From contig JAUQQB010000003.1 of assembly GCA_030550075.1 (NCBI GenBank), positions 1 to 27,984 on the forward strand: 27,984 nt of DNA, in the 5' to 3' direction. The position numbers and the translations under genes are program-made. The notes beneath the pieces are model-generated. The model was not told the DNA's origin, did no database searches, and saw nothing but the letters and a program-made list of their open reading frames with translations. The DNA is from Chloroflexota bacterium. Lineage in GTDB: Bacteria; Chloroflexota; Anaerolineae; Thermoflexales; Thermoflexaceae. Positions 15,545 through 23,106 of this stretch are shown here, piece after piece (position 1 is the first letter of the stretch; each line of letters starts with the position of its first letter).

Positions 15545-16012
15545 GCGAGCCTCCAAGCCCTCCAGAAAGGGAGAAAGCTGAGCCCCGAGGCTCTCAAGAG
15601 CCGACCTCGTCTCCTTTATCAGCGGGCGACACCTCTTCCACTCCAGCTCAAACCCCTATGTATGGCGGAACAGATGACGAAACCGCAGGTAATCTGTCAG
15701 GCGCACAGCGAGCTCATGATCAATGAAGGCCGGCCGAATATCCCCCACACGTTCCTCATGCGCTGCAATAAATGAATGTTAAACATGCCAGCGGGGCCCA
15801 AATTGCAACTTCATCCCTTCAGAGAGCAGGTCCCAGCAAGCCCGCAAGGCCTCAAAGTAACGCTCGGGCGCCGGGCCTTCCAACGAGATATCAATAAACG
15901 TAAGTACCAGAGGTTGTGGCCCGCCGACGAGCTGAATGCCGAATTAAGGAAGGCCCGGCGGACGCCAAAGCGGGCCTTCAAGAGCTCCAGGCAGGCCATC
16001 GCAGCTTTCCAC
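15545..16012 (-). pseudogene. Decayed MntA/HepT-like toxin-antitoxin locus
   Basis: On the minus strand one frame reads ACLELLKARFGVRRAFL, the N-terminal helix and first strand of MntA-type nucleotidyltransferases. After a frameshift, another frame reads DISLEGPAPERYFEALRAC, matching the DIDL-region acid strand and following helix. After a stop near 15781 the same frame continues as PAFIDHELAVRLTDYLRFRH and LFRHT-stop-GFELEWKRC, the HEPN core of HepT-like RNases, with TAG where the family has tyrosine. The active-site GSxxRG loop is unreadable. MntA and HepT parts are thus joined by deletion and broken by at least one frameshift and two stops. MntA normally AMPylates HepT; neither function can remain. 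Confidence 0.6.
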
Positions 16013-16105
16013 ACATTGTCCGTCGATCCTCCAGGTTTTCCATCGCGATCATGATCCTTCACCACGGAGCAGGATGGGGCAAGGTCTGACCAGCAGCAAC
16101 GAGCC

Positions 16106-16498
16106 TTAGCCCAGCTCATCCCAATCGATCTTCGGCAGGCCGTAGAGGCCGGCTTTCAGAACCTTCAGGGAGAGCAGGGCGCATTTGATGCGAGCCGGCC
16201 CCAGAGGGATCCCTAGCATCTCCAGGATATCCTCCCGGGTCAGCTGGCGGGCTTCCTCCACTGTAGCCCCTTTAATCCGCTCCGTTAGCATGGAGGCTGA
16301 CGCCTGACTGATCGCGCAGCCCTTCCCTGAGAACCGCACATCCACAATCCGCCCGTCCTGTACCTTCAGATCGATGCGGATCCGATCCCCACAGAGCGGG
16401 TTGTCATCTTCATAAGAAATATCCGCATCCGGGAGCTCGCCATAATTGCGAGGGTTCTCATAATGGTCCAGAATCATCTCCCGATAGAGATCTTCCAT
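16106..16498 (-). CDS. sufU: SufU-type iron-sulfur cluster assembly scaffold / sulfur-transfer protein
   Basis: SufU accepts sulfur from the cysteine desulfurase SufS during Fe-S cluster building in Gram-positive-type SUF systems. The 130-residue protein begins MEDLYREMILDHYENPRNYG and carries the three conserved cysteines (Cys36 in NPLCGD, Cys61 in GKGCAISQAS, Cys106 in IKCALLSLKVL) plus Asp38, the zinc/cluster ligands. The stretch GATVEEARQLTREDILEMLG is the extra segment that separates SufU from IscU. It is alone here, without sufS or sufBCD. Many proteins in this window need Fe-S clusters, but that is context only. A TGGTATGAT element on the minus strand (-10 hexamer at 16633-16638) could be its promoter, with low confidence. 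Confidence 0.93.
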   Translation of the reverse strand: MEDLYREMILDHYENPRNYGELPDADISYEDDNPLCGDRIRIDLKVQDGRIVDVRFSGKGCAISQASASMLTERIKGATVEEARQLTREDILEMLGIPLGPARIKCALLSLKVLKAGLYGLPKIDWDELG

Positions 16499-17403
16499 TG
16501 CCCCTTGCCTCTCAAGGTAGATGAAGGCCGTTGGCCCCAGCCCCCCTCCTCTAGGACCCTCCGGGCATATTCAGGGGTGAAAAGTGCTGAAGACGGCCCT
16601 CTACTCCTTCACGCTAGAAGGGATCCACACTCATCATACCATGGCCTTTCCATATTCCCTATTTCAGGCGATAACTCTTTTCCTGCCCTCCGGACCCTGG
16701 GCCTGATGGGGGCTCCAATCGGCGGAACAAGCTCCCTCCGCACAAACAACAAGGCCATCCGCCGGCGGTTGCCAGAATTGGCGCTACTGGCGGCCAATGG
16801 GTTGCTCTAGCTGGCTGCGGTGCTGCCGCTGATGCCCGCCGGCTTCTGGGATGGGCCGCTCCGGGCTTCACCAGGGCGGCTACTGGGGGAGACTGGAGTC
16901 AGTGAGATTTCCTAAAGATTTCCCACGGAACGGGCGAATGGTGCACCGCTGTCTGAAAGCCCCCCAAAGGCCTTTCCGACCACCTCATAGGCCCTAAGAA
17001 GCCCATATTTTGTGAAAAAGCGCAGGGGACCGGAGAACCCTCTGGCAAATCCCTTTTGCATTCATCAACCAAAGTTAGCGAAAAGTGGAGTTAATAACGC
17101 TAGTGTTATGCTTCTCATTATTGTGAATAATGCAACAAATGGTTAAATTATTATAACCATTGTGAGCATATCAACTTGACAAAGAAATAATCTCTTCCAA
17201 AATTATTGATGGGAATCATTCCTCCAGGGAGTGGGCAAGATTACTAAGGAAGATTTCCGCCCTTCAAGCCGACCGCTTAGCGGAGCTCCCATCGTCCTAA
17301 GCACCTAACGGGAATTCGAGAACCCACTTACCCTGACGGATGCGAATCATCCCAGTTTGCTCCTTAAAGCAGGTTTTCCCTTCCGCAAGAAAGGAGGTCC
17401 GTC
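16499..17403. other. Long gene-free stretch between sufU and the acetoin operon
   Basis: No ORF in the first 540 bases looks like a protein; a plus-strand stretch near 16700-16910 reads as hydrophobic segments with a stop inside but matches nothing I recognise. From 17040 the base composition turns AT-rich, holding three consecutive dyads (see separate entry) and a TTGACA at 17176-17181. The best -10 candidates (AAAATT at 17199 or AATTAT at 17201) are weak. The last 170 bases before acoA1 would be a long leader; no known riboswitch was recognised. Confidence 0.5.
17094..17161. promoter_or_regulatory. Three consecutive inverted repeats upstream of the acetoin operon
   Basis: Within 68 bases lie three separate dyads: ATAAC-N6-GTTAT (17094-17109), CATTATT-GTG-AATAATG (17116-17132, seven perfect pairs), and AATGGTTA-N8-TAACCATT (17138-17161, eight perfect pairs). 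They end 14 bases before a TTGACA that could be a -35 element. The arrangement looks like a bank of operators upstream of a promoter. The arms differ in sequence, so different factors or a series of DNA-curving hairpins cannot be excluded. No regulator gene (such as the sigma-54 activator AcoR) is in the window. Confidence 0.4.
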
Positions 17404-18411
17404 ATGGTGGAGATCCCCAAGGACAAACTCCTCTGGATCTACGAGCGGATGCGCTTAATCCGCGCTTTTGAGGATCGAGTGGCCGAGCTGTTTGCCGAAG
17501 GTCGGCTCCCCGGGTTCGTCCATCTTTATGCGGGAGAAGAGGCCATCGCCGTCGGAGTTTGCGCACATCTCACCGACCGGGATTACATTACTTCCACCCA
17601 TCGAGGGCACGGGCATTGCATTGCCAAGGGTGTGGATGTGAAGGAGATGATGGCCGAACTCTTCGGCAAAGCCACCGGATCCTGCAAAGGGAAGGGAGGC
17701 TCCATGCACATCGCGGATGTCTCTAAAGGCATGCTGGGGGCCAATGGGATCGTCGGAGGGGGCGGCCCTCTGGCCTGCGGCGCGGGGCTCTCCGCGAAAG
17801 TCCGCGGCACGGATCAGGTGGCGGTCTGCTTCTTTGGGGATGGTGCCGCCGAGCAGGGAACGATGCATGAATCCATGAACCTCGCAGCAATCTGGAAGCT
17901 CCCTGTGATCTTCGTATGTGAGAATAACCTCTACGCCGAATCCACACCCTGGACCTACCACGGTGCCACTCGAGGGAGCTTCGCTGACCGGGCTTCCGCT
18001 TACAACATGCCGGGGGTGCTGGTGGATGGTACCGATGTTTTCGCCGTTTACGAAGTGGCGGGGGAGGCTGTCGCTCGCGCCCGCCGGGGGGAGGGACCTA
18101 CCCTGATTGAGACCCGTGCGTTTCGTTATTACGGCCACTTCCAGGGCGATCCGCTCACTTACCGAACCCCGGAAGAGGAGGCCAGCTATCGGGCGAAGGA
18201 TCCGATTGAGCAATTTAAAAAGCGGGTCCTGGAACGTCGCCTCCTGAGCGAGGAAGAGCTGCGGATGATTGATGAGAAGGTTTCCCGCCTGATCGATGAA
18301 GCGGTCCGTTTTGCGGAGAAAAGCCCTTACCCCTCGGTCGAGGAGTGCCTGACCGATGTATATGTAGCCTATCCGCTGGAGGAGGTGAAGCCATGGCCGC
18401 GCGCACTCTGA
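17404..18411 (+). CDS. acoA: Acetoin dehydrogenase E1 alpha subunit, copy 1 (TPP-dependent)
   Basis: Together with the beta subunit, E1 cleaves acetoin with thiamine pyrophosphate and passes the acetyl unit to lipoyl-E2, releasing acetaldehyde. The 335-residue protein has HLYAGEEAIAVGVCAHL, STHRGHGHCIAKG, the GKGGSMHI loop, the TPP-metal motif FFGDGAAEQGTMHESMNLA (Gly145-Asp146-Gly147) and LPVIFVCENN. A perfect AAAGGAGG lies just before the ATG. Its stop overlaps the start of acoB1 by 19 bases. Length and motifs fit acetoin dehydrogenase better than pyruvate dehydrogenase E1 alpha, and the acoX gene two positions on supports this. Confidence 0.9.
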   Translation: MVEIPKDKLLWIYERMRLIRAFEDRVAELFAEGRLPGFVHLYAGEEAIAVGVCAHLTDRDYITSTHRGHGHCIAKGVDVKEMMAELFGKATGSCKGKGGSMHIADVSKGMLGANGIVGGGGPLACGAGLSAKVRGTDQVAVCFFGDGAAEQGTMHESMNLAAIWKLPVIFVCENNLYAESTPWTYHGATRGSFADRASAYNMPGVLVDGTDVFAVYEVAGEAVARARRGEGPTLIETRAFRYYGHFQGDPLTYRTPEEEASYRAKDPIEQFKKRVLERRLLSEEELRMIDEKVSRLIDEAVRFAEKSPYPSVEECLTDVYVAYPLEEVKPWPRAL

Positions 18412-19415
18412 CCTTTCGCGAGGCGATCAATGAGGCCATTCGGCTGGAAATGCGGCGGGATCCGACTGTGGTCTTGATGGGGGAGGATGTGGCCGGCGGC
18501 GCCTCGATCCCTCATGTTGAGGGAAAAGGGGAGGAAGCTTGGGGAGGGGTGCTGGGGGTCACAAAGGGTTTAGCGAAGGAGTTCGGACGCCAGCGGGTCC
18601 TGGATACCCCGATCAGCGAGTCGGCCTTTATCGGGGCCGCAGTGGCCGCGGCGGCCACCGGGCTGCGGCCAATCGCCGAGTTGATGTTTGTGGATTTCTT
18701 CGGCGTTTGCATGGACCAGATCTTCAACCAGGGAGCCAAGTTGCGCTACATGTTCGGCGGCAAAGCTCAGGTCCCGATGGTGATCCGAACGATGATCGGG
18801 GCCGGCTTCCGGGCCGCGGGCCAGCACTCCGGCTGCCACTACTCCGTCTTCACCCACATGCCGGGCCTCAAGACCGTCGTCCCCTCCACCCCCTATGATG
18901 CCAAGGGACTCCTGATCTCCGCGATCCGGGATCCGGATCCGGTGATCTTTTTCGAGCACAAATTGCTCTACGATATGAGCGGGGAGGTTCCCGAAGGCGA
19001 ATACACTATCCCGCTGGGGGTGGCGGACATTAAGCGACCGGGGCGGGATGTGACCGTGGTGGCAATCGGCCGTATGGTCCATTTCGCCCTTGAGGCCGCC
19101 CAGCGCCTGGCAGGGGAGGGGATTGAGGTCGAGGTGATCGATCCACGGACCCTCTCCCCGCTGGATGAGGAAACGATCGTCAACTCGGTGAAGAAAACCC
19201 ATCGCCTGGTTGTAGTGGATGAGGACAACCCTCGCTGTAGCGTGGCGACGGACATCGTGGCCATGGTCACCCAGCACGCCTTCGAGTATCTGGATGCCCC
19301 GCCGCGCATGGTCACCGCCCCGCATGCGGTGGTCCCCTTCAGCCCGGTTCTGGAGGATTTCTATGTTCCCAGTCCAGAGCGGATCATGGCGGCCGTGAAA
19401 TCTCTGGTGGCATAG
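18393..19415 (+). CDS. acoB: Acetoin dehydrogenase E1 beta subunit, copy 1
   Basis: This beta chain of the E1 alpha2-beta2 tetramer completes the TPP site. The 340-residue protein begins with the TLTFREAINEAIRLEMRRD helix, followed by VVLMGEDVAGG, DTPISESAFIGAAVAAA, RPIAELMFVDFFGVCMDQ, the QHSG motif and VVPSTPYDAKGLLISAIRD. The C-terminal domain with EVIDPRTLSPLDEETI and VVDEDNPRCS is typical of transketolase C-terminal regions. The start at 18393 follows GGAGGTG by 6 bases and lies inside the acoA1 coding end, so translation is coupled; a longer frame from 18345 only reuses acoA1 sequence. Confidence 0.9.
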   Translation: MAARTLTFREAINEAIRLEMRRDPTVVLMGEDVAGGASIPHVEGKGEEAWGGVLGVTKGLAKEFGRQRVLDTPISESAFIGAAVAAAATGLRPIAELMFVDFFGVCMDQIFNQGAKLRYMFGGKAQVPMVIRTMIGAGFRAAGQHSGCHYSVFTHMPGLKTVVPSTPYDAKGLLISAIRDPDPVIFFEHKLLYDMSGEVPEGEYTIPLGVADIKRPGRDVTVVAIGRMVHFALEAAQRLAGEGIEVEVIDPRTLSPLDEETIVNSVKKTHRLVVVDEDNPRCSVATDIVAMVTQHAFEYLDAPPRMVTAPHAVVPFSPVLEDFYVPSPERIMAAVKSLVA

Positions 19416-19572
19416 TTCCCTACCACTTCATTGAGCCATGATTCTGGGATTCGGGGGGGCTGGTCTTGGGAAAGCGAGTGGCCCTCCCCCTGGGCCGCAG
19501 GGCTCCATCCATACACTCTTCCCTCAGCGAAAACGCGTTAAGCATTGAGGGCCGGGAGAAGGGAGAAAGAAT

Positions 19573-19625
19573 GTTTGGGGGGTGCGGGGCTGGGGGCCTT
19601 TCGCCTCCAGCCCCGCACCCCAAAC
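19573..19625. repeat. Long GC-rich hairpin before acoX
   Basis: GTTTGGGG-GG-TGCGGGGCTGG pairs with CCAGCCCCGCACCCCAAAC, giving about 19 bp with a two-G bulge around a short loop containing CTTTCG. It lies 23 bases before the acoX start and 157 after the acoB1 stop. No T-run follows. It shares the GTTTGGGG outer arm with the element at 9775-9822. It may be a dispersed palindrome, a partial terminator, or an RNA-stability element setting the ratio of acoAB1 to downstream genes. Confidence 0.5.
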
Positions 19626-19647
19626 CCCCAAAAAGGAAGTTCTTGAC

Positions 19648-20688
19648 ATGAAGCATAAGCATCCGTGTGTAGGGATCATTGCGAATCCGGCCTCAGGGAA
19701 GGACATCCGTCGCCTTGTAGCTTACGGGTCAGTGTTTGATAACAATGAGAAGGTGAACATTCTGCGTCGGGTGCTGCTGGCGCTGGAGGCTGTAGGCGTT
19801 CGACAGGTGATCTTCATGCCGGATTACTGCGGGTTGGGATGGCGCGCCCTGGATGGTCTTCGGCTCTCCCTGGAGGTAGATTTCCTAGATATGCCCGTGC
19901 AGGCCAACGAGCAGGACTCTATTGAGGCCGCGCGTCGCTTCTGTGAAATCGGGGTGGATTGCATCGTCACCCTTGGAGGGGACGGGACGAACCGGGCGGT
20001 CGCAAAGGGCTGTGGAGATTTACCTCTTGTCCCCATCTCAACAGGGACCAACAATGTTTTCCCCTATATCGTTGAAGGAACGATTGCCGGGCTGGCGGCC
20101 GGCTTGATCGCGACAGGCGCGGTCGATCCCAAGATCGTGACTTTCCCCACCAAGCGCCTCGAGCTCTATCTGGTCTCTGGTGAACGAAATCCCCCCTCCG
20201 AAGAGGACCTGGTGGATATCGCCTTAATCGACGTGGCCATCTGCACCGATTTGTTTATTGGAAGTCGGGCCCTGTGGGATCCAAAGCACATCCGCTCCGT
20301 CATCCTGGCAAGGGCCCAGCCGGGAAGCATCGGTCTGTCCGCGCTGGGCAGCTGTTTGCATCCCCTCGATGCACAGGACCCCTTCGGAATGTATGTGGAG
20401 CTTGGAGAGGGGGGGCGACCGATTTTAGCGCCTATTGCCCCCGGCTTGATCCTCCCCATCCCTGTACGTCAGTATCAGCTTCTCGCCCTGGGAGACGAGA
20501 TCTCATTGAATTCAGGCCCATGCACGGTGGCTCTGGATGGGGAACGATCGATCGAAGTCAGCAGGGATCTGCACGTGCATGTTCGTCTGACCAATCACGG
20601 GCCGCGCGTGGTAGATATCCGGAGGTGTTTGGCGGAGGCTGCCCGCGTGGGGGGCTTCCGATTAGAGGGCATCAAAGAGAGTTCCTGA
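19648..20688 (+). CDS. acoX: AcoX, ATP-NAD kinase-like protein of acetoin catabolism
   Basis: AcoX is found in acetoin operons, belongs to the NAD/diacylglycerol kinase fold, and has no proven reaction. The 346-residue protein starts with VGIIANPASGKDIRRLVAYG and has the nucleotide motif TLGGDGTNRAVAKG (Gly110 to Thr114) and PISTGTNNVFPY, both diagnostic of the ATP-NAD kinase superfamily. The C-terminal part (about residue 250 onward) is the beta-rich domain with ALDGERSIEV. The start at 19648 follows AGGAAG; a longer frame from 19582 would run through the hairpin and is unlikely. It sits between two E1 gene pairs, which is the main argument for acetoin rather than another 2-oxo acid as substrate. 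Confidence 0.88.
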   Translation: MKHKHPCVGIIANPASGKDIRRLVAYGSVFDNNEKVNILRRVLLALEAVGVRQVIFMPDYCGLGWRALDGLRLSLEVDFLDMPVQANEQDSIEAARRFCEIGVDCIVTLGGDGTNRAVAKGCGDLPLVPISTGTNNVFPYIVEGTIAGLAAGLIATGAVDPKIVTFPTKRLELYLVSGERNPPSEEDLVDIALIDVAICTDLFIGSRALWDPKHIRSVILARAQPGSIGLSALGSCLHPLDAQDPFGMYVELGEGGRPILAPIAPGLILPIPVRQYQLLALGDEISLNSGPCTVALDGERSIEVSRDLHVHVRLTNHGPRVVDIRRCLAEAARVGGFRLEGIKESS

Positions 20689-20725
20689 GATGGTGCAGTC
20701 TGCGGGAAGCAGCCCGCGCTTCACG

Positions 20726-20762
20726 ATACTTCCCCGCACTGGTTCGCAATGCAGGGAAGTAT
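20726..20762. terminator. Hairpin between acoX and the second E1 pair
   Basis: ATACTTCCC (20726-20734) pairs perfectly with GGGAAGTAT (20754-20762); three inner pairs (GCA/TGC) extend it after one mismatch. It lies about 40 bases after the acoX stop and is followed by AAGTAAGGG, not a T-run. A second small hairpin GCGGG-N6-CCCGC precedes it at 20702. It may attenuate transcription between the operon halves. Confidence 0.4.
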
Positions 20763-20858
20763 AAGTAAGGGAAAGAATCTGGGCGTAGAGGGGCAGGCCG
20801 CTGCGTCCACCCGCAAAGGTTTTGATCTCCTATGAGCGTCTCAAGAAAGGAGGCTGCC

Positions 20859-21845
20859 ATGGCTCTTGCTAAAGAAGAGCTGATCAAGCTGTATCGATCG
20901 ATGGTCCGGATCCGCACATTTGAGGAAACCGTCGCCGAGTTGTATTGGGAGGGGAAAACCCCCGTTTTCAACATTGCTGCCGGACCGATTCCTGGGGAGA
21001 TGCATCTCTACAGCGGGGAGGAGGCCATCGCCATAGGCGTCTGCGCGCATCTCCGCCCGGACGATTTCGTTGCGGGCACGCATCGCTCCCACGGGCACCT
21101 CATCGCGAAGGGTGGAGATCTGAAGCGGCTGATGGCCGAGCTCTTCGGCAAGAAGACCGGGTTGTGCCAGGGGAAGGGAGGCCACATGCATCTCTTCGAT
21201 GCCGCCCTTCACTTCGGTTGCGGCGGCATCATCGGCGGGGGCATCCCCCATGCAGTGGGGGCCGCTCTTGCCTTCAAGATGCAAGGGCGGGATAACGTGG
21301 CAGTGGCCTTCTTTGGCGAGGGCGCGGCCAACATCGGCGCTTTCCACGAGAGCCTGAACCTGGCGGCGATCTGGAAACTGCCGGTGGTCTTCATCTGCGA
21401 GGACAACCTCTATGCGATCTCCGTCCCCAAGGCCAAGTCCACCGCCGTTCGATCCAATGCCGAACGGGCGGCGGGATACGGTATGCCGGGCGTGCAGATC
21501 GATGGCATGGACGTGATGGCGGTTTACGAGGCCGCTGGGGAAGCCATCGCTCGGGCCCGCCGCGGCGAAGGACCCTCGCTGATCGAATGTTTGTGCTATC
21601 GCTATCGAGGGCACTTCGAAGGGGATCCTCAGGTTTACAAGCCGAGCGGCGAGGAGGATGAGTGGCGGAAAAAGGATCCGATCCCTCGCTTCGCCGATCG
21701 GCTGATTCGTGAGGGGATCCTCACGCAAGCCGACGTGGAGCGCATTCAGCAAGAAGAGACCTCCCTGGTCCAGCAGGCGGTCGAATTCGCACGCCAGAGC
21801 CCTTACCCGGAGCCCACGGAGGCCCTTCAGCATGCCTTCGTCTGA
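20859..21845 (+). CDS. TPP-dependent dehydrogenase E1 alpha subunit, copy 2 (acetoin dehydrogenase type)
   Basis: This is a second E1 alpha of the same family as acoA1, 328 residues. It shares HLYSGEEAIAIGVCAHL, GTHRSHGHLIAKGGD, GKGGHMHLF and LPVVFICEDNLYA, but differs at the TPP-metal motif, which reads FFGEGAANIGAFHESLN (Glu154 instead of Asp). Branched-chain 2-oxo acid dehydrogenases also use Glu here, so activity is plausible. The N-terminal region has a short insertion (PVFNIAAGPIPGEM) before the HLYSGEE block. AAAGGAGG precedes the ATG at 20859 by 5 bases, favouring it over the upstream ATG at 20832. It pairs with the E1 beta gene 23 bases downstream. Substrate may be acetoin or a related 2-oxo or hydroxyketone compound. 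Confidence 0.87.
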   Translation: MALAKEELIKLYRSMVRIRTFEETVAELYWEGKTPVFNIAAGPIPGEMHLYSGEEAIAIGVCAHLRPDDFVAGTHRSHGHLIAKGGDLKRLMAELFGKKTGLCQGKGGHMHLFDAALHFGCGGIIGGGIPHAVGAALAFKMQGRDNVAVAFFGEGAANIGAFHESLNLAAIWKLPVVFICEDNLYAISVPKAKSTAVRSNAERAAGYGMPGVQIDGMDVMAVYEAAGEAIARARRGEGPSLIECLCYRYRGHFEGDPQVYKPSGEEDEWRKKDPIPRFADRLIREGILTQADVERIQQEETSLVQQAVEFARQSPYPEPTEALQHAFV

Positions 21846-21868
21846 TCTCTAGATCGAGGAGGTGAACC

Positions 21869-22879
21869 ATGGGCCAGCGAATCATCCCCATGTATCAAGC
21901 CATTGCGGAAGCCATCCGGCAGGAGATGGAGCGGGATCCCTCGGTCTTCGTGATGGGCGAAGACGTGGGGGTCTATGGGGGCATCTTCGGGGCTACCCAT
22001 GAACTGTGGAAGCACTTCGGCGACGAACGGGTTCGGGATACGCCGATCTCCGAGATGGGTTTTGTGGGTGCAGCTGTCGGCGCTGCCCTGGAGGGCATGC
22101 GCCCCATCGCGGAGGTGATGTTCGCGGACTTCATCGGCGCCTGCTTCGATCAGGTCCTCAATCATATGTCTAAGATCACTTACATGTCGGGCGGCCAGCT
22201 GAAAGTCCCGATGGTGCTCATGACGGCGATCGGTGGGGGCTACAATGACGCCGCCCAGCATTCCCAGTGTCTATACAGCCTCTTCGCCCATCTCCCTGGC
22301 CTGAAGGTGGTCGTCCCCTCCACCCCCTATGACGCTAAGGGGTTAATGATCCAGGCCATTCGGGACGATAACCCTGTCATCTATTGCTTCCATAAAGGGC
22401 TGATGGGGTTGCCCTGGATGACGATCCTGGAGGCCACCTGGGCACCGGTGCCGGAGGAGCCTTATACGATCCCCTTCGGCGTGGCGGACATTAAGCGCGG
22501 GGGCAAGGATATGACGATTGTGGCGGTGGCCATGATGGTCCATCGGGCTCTTGAGGCCGCCGAGATGCTGGCCAAGGAAGGGATCGAGGTCGAGGTCATC
22601 GACCTGCGCACCCTTGTGCCGCTGGACAAAGAGGCCGTGATTCATTCGGTGAAGAAGACCCATCGGTTGCTGGTGGTCGATGAGGATTACAGGAGCTTTG
22701 GCTTGTCCAGCGAGATCGTGAGCCTGGTCGTGGAGGAGGCCCTGGAATACTTAGACGCTCCCCCTCGGCGATTGGCAGTGCCGGATGTCCCGATCCCCTA
22801 TAGCGATCCACTGGAGGATTTCGTGATCCCCAGCGCAGCGCGGATCGCCCAGGTGGTGCGGGAGATGGTCGCCCGCTAG
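21869..22879 (+). CDS. TPP-dependent dehydrogenase E1 beta subunit, copy 2
   Basis: This is the beta partner of the second E1, 336 residues. Blocks include MYQAIAEAIRQEMERDPSV, MGEDVGVYGGIFG, DTPISEMGFVGAAVGAA, RPIAEVMFADFIGACFDQ, VVPSTPYDAKGLMIQAIRD and EVIDLRTLVPLDKEAV. Compared with copy 1 it has a longer central loop (around PWMTILEATWAPVPEEPY) where copy 1 has a short MSGEVPEGEY segment; this loop is near the alpha-beta interface in relatives, so the two E1 forms may not exchange subunits freely. GGAGGTG lies 5 bases before the ATG. A good intrinsic terminator follows about 90 bases after the stop. Confidence 0.88.
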   Translation: MGQRIIPMYQAIAEAIRQEMERDPSVFVMGEDVGVYGGIFGATHELWKHFGDERVRDTPISEMGFVGAAVGAALEGMRPIAEVMFADFIGACFDQVLNHMSKITYMSGGQLKVPMVLMTAIGGGYNDAAQHSQCLYSLFAHLPGLKVVVPSTPYDAKGLMIQAIRDDNPVIYCFHKGLMGLPWMTILEATWAPVPEEPYTIPFGVADIKRGGKDMTIVAVAMMVHRALEAAEMLAKEGIEVEVIDLRTLVPLDKEAVIHSVKKTHRLLVVDEDYRSFGLSSEIVSLVVEEALEYLDAPPRRLAVPDVPIPYSDPLEDFVIPSAARIAQVVREMVAR

Positions 22880-22965
22880 GGAGATGAGCGGCTGCCATGA
22901 GCGATCCAGACGACTGGCGGCGGACGCTTTTTCAAGTAACGCAGCGGGCTGCCTAAGCGCTCTTC

Positions 22966-23017
22966 CTTCCCCCTTCCCTGCAGCCCAAAGGGCCGTAAGG
23001 GAGGGGGGAAGTTTTAT
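22966..23017 (+). terminator. Intrinsic terminator (or attenuator) between E1 copy 2 and E2
   Basis: A 14-position stem with one mismatch, CTTCCCCCTTCCCT (22966-22979) against AGGGAGGGGGGAAG (22998-23011), holds an inner hairpin GCCC-AAA-GGGC. It is followed at once by TTTTAT. This meets the usual features of a rho-independent terminator. As E2 (acoC) starts 90 bases later on the same strand, either partial read-through or a separate promoter for acoC-lpdA-lipBA is implied. Confidence 0.7.
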
Positions 23018-23106
23018 ATCTGGGAGTCAGTGGAGCTGCGGAAAGTGGCCTCGCTGACCCCCAAATTCCCTGGAACCGTAAAGATTTCTTCTTGAGGTGG
23101 AAGGAG

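Noticed and set aside
16700..16910. Possible degraded membrane-protein fragment on the plus strand
   Set aside because: Hydrophobic segments with a stop inside, but no family resemblance could be recognised, so it was not called a pseudogene.
17230..17403. Possible riboswitch or T-box leader before the acetoin operon
   Set aside because: No conserved riboswitch core or T-box sequence was found; only a long leader is claimed.
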